DNA of 64,000 nucleotides from Nocardioides marinisabuli (GTDB taxonomy: Bacteria; Actinomycetota; Actinomycetes; Propionibacteriales; Nocardioidaceae), in NCBI RefSeq assembly GCF_013466785.1, contig NZ_CP059163.1:1922001-1986000 (forward strand). Reading direction: 5' to 3'. This document shows positions 25,832 to 36,292 of the stretch, piece by piece (the stretch's first letter is position 1; every line of letters starts with the position of its first letter). The translations under genes were made by a program, and so were the position numbers. A model generated the notes under the pieces. It was given only the letters and a program-made list of their open reading frames with translations. It did no database searches and was not told the origin of the DNA.

Positions 25832-26196
25832 CCCGCCCACGGGCCCGGTGCGGGGGCCGGGCCGTGCCCGACGAGGCCGGTGCCGCCACCGTGCTGGGCG
25901 TCGCCCTGGCCGGCCTGCTCCTGCTGCTCGGGGTCGCCCTCGCCGAGCTGGGCGCCGTGGTCGTCGCCCACCGCCGCGCCCAGGCCGCCGCCGACCTCGC
26001 CGCGCTGGCCGGCGCCACCAGCCGGGCCGACGGGTGCCTGGCCGCCGACCGGGTAGCCCTGGCCAACGGGGCGGCGCTCACCGCCTGCACGCCCGAGGGC
26101 AGCGCGGTGCTGGTCACCGTGCGCGTCGACGCCCCGCCGGGGCTCGACCGGGTGCTGGTCATCGAGGCCCGGGCCCGGGCCGGCCCGGCGCCCTGA
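25828..26196 (+). CDS. TadG/TadE-like protein of the helicase/secretion neighbourhood (Rv3654c type)
   Basis: A 122-residue protein with one N-terminal hydrophobic helix (VLGVALAGLLLLLGVALAELGAVVV) and the HRRAQAAADLAALAGA segment shared with TadG and Rv3654c. The start of the helix reads DEAGAATVLGV. It has the Gly, but no Glu at +5, so prepilin-type processing and alignment may not apply. Two cysteines (GCLAADR, TACTPEG) could form a disulfide outside. GTG at 25828 overlaps the TadE stop. It ends the Tad operon, which is convergent with the small membrane gene. Confidence 0.85.
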   Translation: MTRPRARCGGRAVPDEAGAATVLGVALAGLLLLLGVALAELGAVVVAHRRAQAAADLAALAGATSRADGCLAADRVALANGAALTACTPEGSAVLVTVRVDAPPGLDRVLVIEARARAGPAP

Positions 26197-26203
26197 GGGC
26201 CCG

Positions 26204-26512
26204 TCAGTGCGAGGCGGCGTCCTCGTCGGGGTCGCGGCGGCGCTCGGCCTCGACGGCGTCGAGCTTCTGCGACAGCTCCTCGAGCTGCTTGTGCTCGCGG
26301 CGTGCCTGCAGCGAGCGGCGGGTGCCGATGCGGATCAGCACCACGCCCAGCAGCACGGCGACGCCCGAGGCGAGCCCGAGCAGGAAGAGCGTGGGCGCGC
26401 CCACGTCGACGCCGAGCACCTGGACGACCCCGACCGCGTTCTCGGCGGTGAGCACCCCGGCCAGGATCGTGGCGACACCGGCGGCGAGCAGGATCAGACC
26501 CAGGACGACCAT
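26204..26512 (-). CDS. Small two-span membrane protein with C-terminal coiled coil
   Basis: A 102-residue protein with hydrophobic spans at about residues 1-22 and 38-62. A charged helical tail follows (RREHKQLEELSQKLDAVEAERRRD) that should form a coiled coil. The layout recalls LapA-like or PspC-neighbour proteins, but no family is certain. It lies between the Tad operon (convergent) and the DECH helicase (same strand, 9 bases downstream of its stop), so it could be cotranscribed with the helicase. Function unknown. Confidence 0.75.
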   Translation of the reverse strand: MVVLGLILLAAGVATILAGVLTAENAVGVVQVLGVDVGAPTLFLLGLASGVAVLLGVVLIRIGTRRSLQARREHKQLEELSQKLDAVEAERRRDPDEDAASH

Positions 26513-26521
26513 GCGCGGAGC

Positions 26522-28912
26522 CTAGGCCATCGCGTCGGTGGCCGGGCCGGCCTCGGCGAGCAGCACCTCCAGCAACCGGGCCGCCCCGGTCTTGTCGAGC
26601 GGGTTGTTCTGGTTGCCGCACTTGGGCGACTGGATGCACGAGGGGCAGCCGGCCTCGCACTCGCACGACACGATCGCCTCGCGGGTCGCGCCCAGCCACG
26701 CGCGGGCGGTGCGGTAGCCCCGCTCGGCGAAGCCGGCCCCGCCCGGGTGGCCGTCGTGCACGAAGACGGTCAGCACCCCGGTGTCGGGGTGCCGCGCGGT
26801 GGAGACGCCACCGATGTCCCAGCGGTCGCAGGTCGCGAAGAGCGGCAGCAGGCCGATCGAGCAGTGCTCGGCCGCGTGTGCCGCCCCCGGCAGGTCGCCG
26901 GGGTCGATCCCGCTGTCCTCGAGCACGTCGTCGGGCACGCTCCACCACACCGCGGTGGTGCGCAGGGTGCGCTCGGGCAGGTCGAGCGGCTCCTCGCCGA
27001 CGACCTCGCCCCCGGGCTGGCGGCGCAGCAGGTAGGAGACGACCTGGTGGCTCACCGCCACCTCGCCCACCGAGAGCCGGCACCGGCCCCAGTCGGTGTG
27101 CTCGCGCTCGGCGAGCACGCTGATGTCGGTGATCTCGCGGGCCGAGGTGGAGTGGTCGGGCTCGGCACGCTCGATGACCGCCACCGACTCCTCCAGGTCG
27201 AGCGAGGTGACCAGGTAGGTCTCGCCCCGGTGCAGGTAGACCGCCCCGGGGTGGGCGGTGCCGTGGGCGCTGCCCGCGTCGACGGTGCCGACGACCCGGC
27301 CGGTCCCGGCCTCGACCAGCTGCACCGGGCGCCCGCCCGCGGAGCGGATGTCGGCGAGGTCGGCCGCGCGGCGACGGTCGGTCCAGAACCAGCCGTTGGC
27401 CCGGCGGCGCAGCAGCCCCGCGGCGACCAGCTGGTCGAGCACCGCCCGGGCGGTCGGGCCGAAGAGCGGCAGGTCGGCCTCGGTCAGGGCCTGCTCCTGC
27501 GCGGCGGCGCACAGGTGCGGGCCCAGCACGTAGGGGTTCGAGACGTCGAAGACGCTGGCCTCGACCGGTCGCCCGAACAGCGCCTCCGGGTGGTGCACCA
27601 GGTAGGTGTCGAGCGGGTCGTCCCGCGCCACCAGCACCGCTGCCGCGTCCCGGGCGCCGCGCCCCGCGCGGCCCACCTGCTGCCACAGCGCCGCCCGGGT
27701 GCCGGGGAAGCCGGCCATCAGCACCGCGTCGAGCCCGCTGACGTCGATGCCGAGCTCGAGGGCGTTGGTGGCGGCCAGGCCCAGCAGCTCGCCGGCCCGC
27801 AGCTGCTGCTCGATCGCGCGGCGCTCCTCGGGCAGGTAGCCGCCCCGGTAGGACGCCACCCGGCCCGCGAGCGCGGGGTCGACTTCCTCGAGCAGCCCGG
27901 CGGTGGTCAGCGCGACCTGCTCGGCGCCGCGCCTCGAGCGCACGAAGGCCAGGGTGCGCACGCCCTCGACGACCAGGTCGGTGAGCAGGTCGGCGGTCTC
28001 GGAGGACGCCGCGCGACGCACCGGCGCGCCGTTCTCGCCGGCGTACGACGTCAGCGGGGGCTCCCAGAGCCCGAGGGCCACCGAGCCGCGCGGGGAAGCG
28101 TCGTCGGTCACGGCGTGCACCGGCAGCCCGGTCAGGCGGCCCGCGGCGTCGGCGGGCTCGGCCACCGTCGCCGAGGCCAGCACGAAGGTGGGTGCGGAGC
28201 CGTGCAGGGCGCAGACCCGGCGCAGCCGGCGCAGCACCTGCGCCACGTGGGCGCCGAAGACGCCCCGGTAGTGGTGGCACTCGTCGACGACCACGTAGCG
28301 CAGCGTGCGCCAGAAGTGGTGCCAGTGCTCGTGGCCGGGCAGCAGGCTGCGGTGCAGCATGTCGGGGTTGGTCAGCACGTACTCCGCGTGGTCGCGCGCC
28401 CAGTCGCGCTGCTCGCGGGTCGAGTCGCCGTCGTGGGTGGTCACCCCCAGGCCCAGCCCGAGGCCGCGCAGCGACGCCAGCTGGTCCTGGGCCAGGGCCT
28501 TGGTCGGCGCCAGGTAGAGCGTCGTCGCCCCGCGCTGGCCGCGCCGGCCGCGGGCACCCAGAAGGGTGGTCAGGGCCGGCAGCTGGAAGGCCAGCGACTT
28601 GCCCGAGGCGGTGCCCGTCGAGACCACCACGTGCCGCCCGGCCCACGCCGCCTCCGCGGCCTCGACCTGGTGCTCCCAGGGGCGTGCCACGCCCCGGGCG
28701 GCGAAGGCCTCCACGACCCCCGGGTCGGCCCAGCCGGGCCAGTCGGTCGAGCGCCCCGGACGCGCCGGGAGCCGCTCCAGGTGCGTCAACCGGCCCTCGC
28801 GGGAGGGCAGGGAGGCGAGTCGCTCGACGACGTCGCCGACGCCGCCCGGCGGCGTCCGCAGGGTCCGCCCCGGGGCAGGGGGACGGGGGGCGTCGGAGGG
28901 GTCGGCGGGCAC
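26522..28912 (-). CDS. DECH-box superfamily 2 helicase with C-terminal DUF1998 zinc domain
   Basis: A 796-residue ATP-dependent helicase of the YprA/MrfA type (Rv3649-like), named for its constant link with the Tad locus. Motifs: Q-like PWEHQVEAAEAAW, Walker A STGTASGKSLAFQLP, DECH box YVVVDECHHYRG, motif III VLASATVAEP. The helicase C domain has GLAATNALELGIDVSGLDAVLMAGFPG and QQVGRAGRGARDAA. The C-terminal DUF1998 region carries a four-cysteine cluster, CECEAGCPSCIQSPKC. In B. subtilis MrfA acts in mitomycin-lesion repair, so a DNA repair role is possible here. GTG start at 28912. The reason it accompanies secretion genes is not known. Confidence 0.92.
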   Translation of the reverse strand: MPADPSDAPRPPAPGRTLRTPPGGVGDVVERLASLPSREGRLTHLERLPARPGRSTDWPGWADPGVVEAFAARGVARPWEHQVEAAEAAWAGRHVVVSTGTASGKSLAFQLPALTTLLGARGRRGQRGATTLYLAPTKALAQDQLASLRGLGLGLGVTTHDGDSTREQRDWARDHAEYVLTNPDMLHRSLLPGHEHWHHFWRTLRYVVVDECHHYRGVFGAHVAQVLRRLRRVCALHGSAPTFVLASATVAEPADAAGRLTGLPVHAVTDDASPRGSVALGLWEPPLTSYAGENGAPVRRAASSETADLLTDLVVEGVRTLAFVRSRRGAEQVALTTAGLLEEVDPALAGRVASYRGGYLPEERRAIEQQLRAGELLGLAATNALELGIDVSGLDAVLMAGFPGTRAALWQQVGRAGRGARDAAAVLVARDDPLDTYLVHHPEALFGRPVEASVFDVSNPYVLGPHLCAAAQEQALTEADLPLFGPTARAVLDQLVAAGLLRRRANGWFWTDRRRAADLADIRSAGGRPVQLVEAGTGRVVGTVDAGSAHGTAHPGAVYLHRGETYLVTSLDLEESVAVIERAEPDHSTSAREITDISVLAEREHTDWGRCRLSVGEVAVSHQVVSYLLRRQPGGEVVGEEPLDLPERTLRTTAVWWSVPDDVLEDSGIDPGDLPGAAHAAEHCSIGLLPLFATCDRWDIGGVSTARHPDTGVLTVFVHDGHPGGAGFAERGYRTARAWLGATREAIVSCECEAGCPSCIQSPKCGNQNNPLDKTGAARLLEVLLAEAGPATDAMA

Positions 28913-29113
28913 GTCCCGATGGTCCCAAACCCCGCCGACACCGCTGCCTCCAGCAGGGTCGCGGACCGGTCCGGGCCGACACGATGTGGGACCGGCTCTT
29001 TACTGTGGTGTGCGTGCGGGTGCCGCACGTGGTTTCATATGCCTGATCCGATGCTCGGGACCGGGGGCGTCCCGCCGCCTCCGAGCGCCAGTGCAGCTGA
29101 CAGGGAGTAAGAC

Positions 29114-29452
29114 GTGGACCTCACCCTTGCGACACGCGATGCCGATGGCAAGACCATCGTTGCGGTCGGCGGGGAGATCGACGTCTACACGGCTCCCAAG
29201 CTGCGTGACAAGATCACCGAGCTGGTCGCCGCCGGCGTCTACGACCTCGTCGTCGACATGGAGGCCGTCGAGTTCCTCGACTCCACCGGTCTCGGCGTGC
29301 TGGTGGGCGGGCTCAAGAAGGTCCGTGCCCACGACGGCTCGCTCCAGCTGGTCTGCACCCAGGACCGGTTGCTCAAGATCTTCCGGATCACCGGCCTGGC
29401 GAAGGTCTTCGTGATCCACGAGTCGGCCGACGACGCGCTCGCCGCCAACTGA
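29114..29452 (+). CDS. bldG: Anti-sigma factor antagonist BldG (STAS domain)
   Basis: A 112-residue STAS protein, close to Streptomyces BldG. It binds and neutralises an anti-sigma kinase when unphosphorylated. The phosphorylation site is Ser57 in [20 protein letters not shown], surrounded by the invariant family sequence. GTG start at 29114 with AGGGAG about 10 bases upstream. In Streptomyces the next gene (SCO3548-like) encodes its anti-sigma partner. Here the next gene is the proton pyrophosphatase instead, so the partner must be elsewhere. A SpoIIE-type phosphatase that could dephosphorylate it is encoded 25 kb away at 54437. Confidence 0.93.
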   Translation: MDLTLATRDADGKTIVAVGGEIDVYTAPKLRDKITELVAAGVYDLVVDMEAVEFLDSTGLGVLVGGLKKVRAHDGSLQLVCTQDRLLKIFRITGLAKVFVIHESADDALAAN

Positions 29453-29579
29453 GCCGACCGCTCCCGCACCACCGCCGCACCGCGGCCGCAGCAGCGCCGC
29501 GCTCGGCGCCGGCGTACGTCGCCGCGCCGCCCCGTCGAGCCCGCTCTAGCGGCCTGAGGGCAACGCACGTAGGGGATGC

Positions 29580-29611
29580 GCGCCACGACACGATGTGGCG
29601 CAGGTCACATC
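29580..29611. promoter_or_regulatory. CRP/GlxR-like palindrome and hairpin upstream of hppA
   Basis: GATGTG-N8-CACATC is a perfect inverted repeat (29592-29611). Read as TGTGG-N6-TCACA it differs at one base from the CRP/GlxR consensus TGTGA-N6-TCACA. It overlaps the 7-bp stem GCGCCAC/GTGGCGC (29580-29601). It lies about 110 bases before the pyrophosphatase start. Confidence 0.6.
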
Positions 29612-29718
29612 GGCGTGCTTTCCGGGTGCCTGATCTGCGTAGAGTCTGCCTCGTTCCGTGAGACCTGGGTCACACCTGGTGGCCCCGACCCGCACGACCG
29701 AGTCGCAGGAGGCAGCAC

Positions 29719-32031
<2,313 letters not shown>

Positions 32032-32057
32032 GGTCCTGCGACCGCTCCGACGAACGC

Positions 32058-32093
32058 CACAGCCCCCGCCCGGTCCTCCGGGCGGGGGCTGTG
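32058..32093 (+). terminator. Terminator after hppA
   Basis: CACAGCCCCCGCCCGG-TCCT-CCGGGCGGGGGCTGTG is a perfect 16-bp stem with a 4-base loop, 27 bases after the hppA stop. It can serve both directions, since the next gene is convergent. Confidence 0.9.
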
Positions 32094-32137
32094 TCGTGCC
32101 TGGTCGGTCGTGGTGCTCCAGGACCGGGCGTGCGGGG

Positions 32138-33769
32138 CTACCTCTTCCGCTTCTTCAGCACCCGCACCACGACCTTCCGGGCCCGGGAGTCCGCGGTGGT
32201 CTCGGAGCCCAGGTAGCCCACGCGCAGCGTGTGCTTGCCCGTGGCGAGCTTCTTGATCCGCACCTTCTTGGAGCCCTTCGCGATGGAGAAGGTCTTCAGG
32301 GTCCGCCCACCCTCGGTGATCGCGACCTTGCCGTCGGGGCTGGCCGGCGCCGCGTCGACGGTGATGGTGAGCACCGCCGCCCTGCCCTGGCGGATCTTCT
32401 TCCTCGCCGCCTTCGCGGTGGTGCTGGTGGTGGCCCGCGCCACCGGCAGGGCGGCGGTGGTGAAGCTGCCCGGCGCGTAGCCGGTGCGGGTCGCGGTCAC
32501 CCGCAGCGCCAGGTCACGGCCCAGGTCGGCGACCGTGACGGCGTACGACGAGGCGGTGGCGCCGCTGACGGGCGAGCCGTCGCGCAGCCACTGGTAGGCG
32601 ACGACGGGGGTCTCGCCGGCGCCCCAGGTGCCCGGGGTCGCGGTGAGGGCCTGGCCCAGCGCCGCGGTGCCGGTGACGCGCGGCTGGAGGGTGGCGACGA
32701 TGGCGTCGCCGAGGGTCGCGGTCAGCGCGTTGCTGTCCACGGTCGCGCTGGTCCAGCCCTCCTTGGTGCCGGTCACCGTCGCGCTGACGGCGTGGCCGAG
32801 GTCGGCGGGGGTGAGCTGGTAGGCCGCCAGGGTGGCGCCCTCGACGGGCGCCCCGTCGCGCAGCCACTGGTAGCCGTGGGCGACGCCGTCGGTGTTCCAC
32901 GCCGGGTCGCTGACGGTCAGGACCTTGCCGACCTTGGGGGTGCCCGAGACGGTCGGCTGGGAGGTCGCGCCGAGCTCCTCGGCGGGCGCTGCCGGGATCG
33001 GCAGGTGGTTGGTGAGCACGCTGACCAGCGGCAGCCCGGCCAGGACACCGGTGACCTGCACGTAGATCGTGGTGCCGGCCTGCTCGAGGCCGGGCACGAA
33101 CGTCTGGCCGGTCGCCCCGGGGATCGCGGCGTCGTCGGCGAACCACTGGTAGGTCGTCGAGACGCCCGGCAGGCTCCACACCGGGTCGAGCACCTGCAGC
33201 AGCGACCCGACGCCGGGGATGCCGGTCAGCCGGGGCAGCTGCGTCGCCTCGAGCGGGTCCGTCGTGCTGCCGCCCCCGCCGCCACCGCCGCCGGGCACGA
33301 GGACCCGCACCACGCCGGTGACGGCGTCGACGGGCAGGAAGCCGAGCACCTTCCCGGTCACGACGGCCTGCAGGTTGCTGCCCGCGTCCGCGAGGGTCGG
33401 CAGGTAGGAGTCGCCGGTGGCGCCGTCGATCGGCTTCCCGTCGCGCAGCCACTGCACCGACTCGGTCACGGTCAGGAGCCCAGTCAGGTCGGGGAAGCCC
33501 CAGGACGGGCGCTGCAGGCCGAGCAGGGTGCCCGGCTGGGCCGTGCCGTCGAGGGCCCCGAGGATCGCGGCCGGGCTGAGGATCTCGAGCAGGCCGAACG
33601 CCCGGTGCTCGCTCGCCCACGCCGAGGACGGCGGGGCCGCCGGGGCCGCGGTCGCGGGCGTGGCCAGCCCGGCGCCGGAGGCGACGAGGGCGGTGGTCAG
33701 TGCGGCGCCCAGGCCGGCGCCGAGCCGGGTCCGCAGGCGGGTGTGCGGGGTGCGTCGAGCTCGGTTCAT
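32138..33769 (-). CDS. Secreted Ig-like repeat surface protein
   Basis: A 543-residue exported protein of four repeats of about 85-95 residues. Each has the pattern P-x-(V/L)-(S/T)-G-x-x-x-x-G-x-x-L followed by YQWLRDG or WFADD and a GAT...Y segment, as in bacterial Ig/SLH-associated repeats. A signal peptide covers residues 1-42 (two Arg runs, then ALTTALVASGAGLATPATAAPA). Between repeats 1 and 2 lies a run of eight Gly, coded by GCC/GCC-type codons. The C-terminus is a strongly basic Ig-like domain ending KVVVRVLKKRKR. No LPxTG anchor is seen. It is inserted in an otherwise conserved gene block. A role in the envelope or adhesion is inferred. Confidence 0.82.
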   Translation of the reverse strand: MNRARRTPHTRLRTRLGAGLGAALTTALVASGAGLATPATAAPAAPPSSAWASEHRAFGLLEILSPAAILGALDGTAQPGTLLGLQRPSWGFPDLTGLLTVTESVQWLRDGKPIDGATGDSYLPTLADAGSNLQAVVTGKVLGFLPVDAVTGVVRVLVPGGGGGGGGSTTDPLEATQLPRLTGIPGVGSLLQVLDPVWSLPGVSTTYQWFADDAAIPGATGQTFVPGLEQAGTTIYVQVTGVLAGLPLVSVLTNHLPIPAAPAEELGATSQPTVSGTPKVGKVLTVSDPAWNTDGVAHGYQWLRDGAPVEGATLAAYQLTPADLGHAVSATVTGTKEGWTSATVDSNALTATLGDAIVATLQPRVTGTAALGQALTATPGTWGAGETPVVAYQWLRDGSPVSGATASSYAVTVADLGRDLALRVTATRTGYAPGSFTTAALPVARATTSTTAKAARKKIRQGRAAVLTITVDAAPASPDGKVAITEGGRTLKTFSIAKGSKKVRIKKLATGKHTLRVGYLGSETTADSRARKVVVRVLKKRKR

Positions 33770-33808
33770 GTGGGTTCCCTCCCCATGGTGGTCGCCGCTC
33801 CCCGGGCT

Positions 33809-33899
33809 CCCGACCGGTCGCGGAGGTGACCTGGGCAAGGTAAAGCGCCGGGTCGGCCCCCGTCCGGCGAATGCGCAAGGTGTGCCCGACCGGTCGCGG
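33809..33899. promoter_or_regulatory. Paired identical palindromes in a divergent promoter region
   Basis: The 15-mer CCCGACCGGTCGCGG occurs at 33809-33823 and again at 33885-33899, with the perfect 10-base palindrome CGACCGGTCG inside each. The copies are 76 bases apart, between the divergent Ig-repeat gene (starts 33769) and methyltransferase gene (starts 33917). Two-operator repression or a repeat relic are both possible. Confidence 0.55.
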
Positions 33900-33916
33900 T
33901 CACTAGGCTCGCCCGG

Positions 33917-35464
33917 GTGAGCGACCTCCCCCACCTGCTGCGCGACGCCCTGGTCCGTGCCGACTTCACCTACGACGCCGTCGCCGAGCTGCTCGGCCCC
34001 CGCGCGCACGACGCGCTGGCACGCAACGAGACGACCCCCGGGCTGCGGCGTACGGCGCAGGCGGACGGCTCGCCGCTCGCCACGCTGGTGCGCCTCTTCC
34101 TGCTGCAGGTGCCGGTCGACCTCGCCGCCGCCGAGGCGGCGCTGCCGGGCCTGGTCGACCGGATGTGCGTCGAGGGGCTGCTGGAGCAGTCGGTCGGCGA
34201 GGTCGCCGCGCGCCTCGACGTGCGCCCCTACGCCACCGAGCACGCCGGCCCTGCGGGCGTCGGCGGCACCGTCACCGAGCACCTGTGGGTGGTCTCCGAC
34301 CTCACCCCGGGCCTCGACGGGGCGCCCCAGCGCGTCGGCACCGACCACGTGCTGGGCATCAGCCCCGCCTCGACCTCGCTGGCCCAGCTGACCAGGCGCG
34401 AGCCGGTGCGGCGCGCGCTCGACCTCGGCACCGGCTGCGGGGTCCAGGCGCTGCACCTGGCCCGCCACGCCGATTCCGTGGTCGCCACCGACGTCAACGC
34501 CCGCGCGCTGCGGCTGACCCGGTTCAACGCCGCCCTCAACGACGTGGCCGACCGGGTCGACGTGCGCGACGGCTCGTTCTTCGAGCCCGTCGTCGGCGAG
34601 CGGTTCGACCTGATCGCCACCAACCCGCCGTTCGTGATCTCGCCGGCCACCGGCGAGCGGCTGGTCTACCGCGACTCCGGGCTGCCCGGTGACCGGGTCG
34701 TCGAGGACATCGTGCGCACCGCCCCCGACCACCTGGCCCCCGGCGGCTGGTGCCAGGTGCTGGCCAACTGGGTGATCAGCGAGGACCAGCCCTGGGACGA
34801 GCGGCTCGGCGCCTGGCTGCGCGACGACGTCGACGCGCTGGTGGTCCAGCGCGAGGTCCTCGACCCGGCGTCGTACGTCGAGCTGTGGCTCAAGGACTCC
34901 GGACACCACCCCTCCACCGGCTCGGCCACCGCGGCCGCGACCGCCGACTACCGGCGCCGCTACGAGACGTGGCTGTCGTGGATGGAGGAGCAGCGCATCG
35001 AGGCGGTCGGCTTCGGCTGGGTGAACCTGCACCTGCGCGAGGACCGCGCCGCGGCTCCCGCCCGCGAGCTGCTCTCGTGGCCCTACGAGGTCGAGCAGCC
35101 CATCGCCCCCGCCATCTCGGCGTGGGGGGCCGCCGCGCGGCACGAGGTCGGCCCCGAGAGCCGCCTGGTCACCCGCCCCGACGTGCAGCAGGAGACGCAG
35201 GGCGCCCCCGGCGCCGAGGACCCCGAGACGATCGTGCTGCGCCAGCAGACCGGTCTGCGCCGTGCCCGCACCGCCGACACCGTGGTGGCCGCCCTGGTGG
35301 GCGCCTGCGACGGCGACCTCGAGGTCGGCCAGATCCTCGACGCGCTCGCCGAGCTCCTCGACCTGGAGCCCGCCGCGACCCGCGAGGACTACCTGCCGGT
35401 GGTGCGCGAGCTGGTCCGCGAGGGCTACCTCACCCCCGCCGACCAGGCCCACCCCTCCCGCTGA
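33917..35464 (+). CDS. Class I SAM methyltransferase, N5-glutamine/rRNA-type (SCO3544/3545-like)
   Basis: A 515-residue protein conserved beside topA in actinomycetes. The N-terminal 130 residues form a helical domain. The central methyltransferase has motif I ALDLGTGCGVQALHLARHA, motif II VVATDVNARALRLTRFNAAL and the NPPF motif (LIATNPPFVISPATGERL), which marks modification of a planar nitrogen in glutamine or a nucleobase. The C-terminal 180 residues end in a winged-helix-like part (VARLVREGYLTPADQ-type). GTG at 33917. Its stop TGA forms the first bases of a 22-nt repeat array. The substrate is unproven. Confidence 0.88.
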   Translation: MSDLPHLLRDALVRADFTYDAVAELLGPRAHDALARNETTPGLRRTAQADGSPLATLVRLFLLQVPVDLAAAEAALPGLVDRMCVEGLLEQSVGEVAARLDVRPYATEHAGPAGVGGTVTEHLWVVSDLTPGLDGAPQRVGTDHVLGISPASTSLAQLTRREPVRRALDLGTGCGVQALHLARHADSVVATDVNARALRLTRFNAALNDVADRVDVRDGSFFEPVVGERFDLIATNPPFVISPATGERLVYRDSGLPGDRVVEDIVRTAPDHLAPGGWCQVLANWVISEDQPWDERLGAWLRDDVDALVVQREVLDPASYVELWLKDSGHHPSTGSATAAATADYRRRYETWLSWMEEQRIEAVGFGWVNLHLREDRAAAPARELLSWPYEVEQPIAPAISAWGAAARHEVGPESRLVTRPDVQQETQGAPGAEDPETIVLRQQTGLRRARTADTVVAALVGACDGDLEVGQILDALAELLDLEPAATREDYLPVVRELVREGYLTPADQAHPSR

Positions 35465-35548
35465 CCCGGCCCGAATCTCGCGCTGACCCGGCCCATACTT
35501 CCCACCGACCCGGCCCGAATCTCGCGCTGACCCGGCCCGAACCCGCGG
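35462..35548 (+). repeat. 22-nt tandem repeat array beginning at a stop codon (element B1)
   Basis: Four units starting TGACCCGGCCC or GACCCGGCCC, at 35462, 35484, 35507 and 35528. Units 1 and 3 share GAATCTCGCGC after this core, unit 2 has ATACTTCCCACC, and unit 4 has GAACCCGCGG. The first three bases are the stop codon of the methyltransferase gene. Two more units in the opposite orientation are at 36930-36972. Confidence 0.88.
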
Positions 35549-35554
35549 CGAGGG

Positions 35555-36292
35555 TCAGGGCAGCGCCAGGCGACCCTCGACAGGGAGGGCCGGTTGCCCG
35601 ACCTCGCTGCCGAGGACGGCGTCGATGGTCACGTCGAGGGAGGGGACGTCGCCGCAGGTCGCTGCGTCGAAGCGCACCGTGCCGGTGGAGTCCGGGAGGT
35701 CGCTGCCGATCTCGTTGGCCTCGCCCGCGGGGTCGGCGGCCGGGACGGCCGCGAAGTAGACGAACGTCCACTCGTCGGACGACACGTTCTTCTTCTCCGG
35801 GCTGCCCTCGAAGGGCAGCGTGTAGGTGCGGCCGGGTTCGACGTCGTCGACGAGGACCGAGATGTGGAGCAGCGGCTCGAGCAGCACCTCCTCGGACCCG
35901 GGGGCGAGCACCAGCTCGGTGGTGGCGTTGAGCCGCTCGCCCGAGCGGCCCGCCGTCTCACAGCTGAGCTCGACCGGGCCGAAGGTGAGCCCCTCGCCGT
36001 CGTCGCGGGTGACCACCACGGTGTTGGTGCCGCCCTGGCCTGCCGGGTCGGGCGCCCGCTCGGGCCCGCTGCCGCCGGTGGTGAGGGCGAGCCCGCCGAC
36101 CACGACCGTGGCAGCCACGGCGCCGCCGGCCACCCGCGCCGCCGTACGACGCCGGCGACGGCGGACGATCGCGGTGCGCAGCGAGGGCCCGAGGTCGGTC
36201 GGTGCCGCCAGCGCCGCGGTCAGCCGGCCGTAGGCCCGCGCCAGCTCCTCGTCGCGTCCGTCGGTGGTCTCGTGCAGGTCGGTGGTGCTCAT
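35555..36292 (-). CDS. Probable membrane-anchored anti-sigma/regulatory partner of the SigE-family sigma factor
   Basis: A 245-residue protein whose gene overlaps the sigma factor stop by 4 bases (ATGA at 36289-36292). The N-terminal 50 residues are cytoplasmic and charged (RAYGRLTAALAAPTDLG). A run of seven Arg precedes a single span (TAARVAGGAVAATVVVGGLALTTGG), and the remaining 170 residues face outward with two Cys (ELSCET, AATCGD). No zinc-binding HxxxCxxC anti-sigma motif is seen, so anti-sigma function is inferred only from position and topology. Homologs beside SigE-family sigma genes in Nocardioides-like genomes are usually hypothetical. Confidence 0.75.
   Translation of the reverse strand: MSTTDLHETTDGRDEELARAYGRLTAALAAPTDLGPSLRTAIVRRRRRRTAARVAGGAVAATVVVGGLALTTGGSGPERAPDPAGQGGTNTVVVTRDDGEGLTFGPVELSCETAGRSGERLNATTELVLAPGSEEVLLEPLLHISVLVDDVEPGRTYTLPFEGSPEKKNVSSDEWTFVYFAAVPAADPAGEANEIGSDLPDSTGTVRFDAATCGDVPSLDVTIDAVLGSEVGQPALPVEGRLALP

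Noticed and set aside
21000..26200. Prophage or defence island
   Set aside because: The genes are a standard actinobacterial Tad/helicase locus; no phage structural, integrase or restriction genes were found anywhere in the window.
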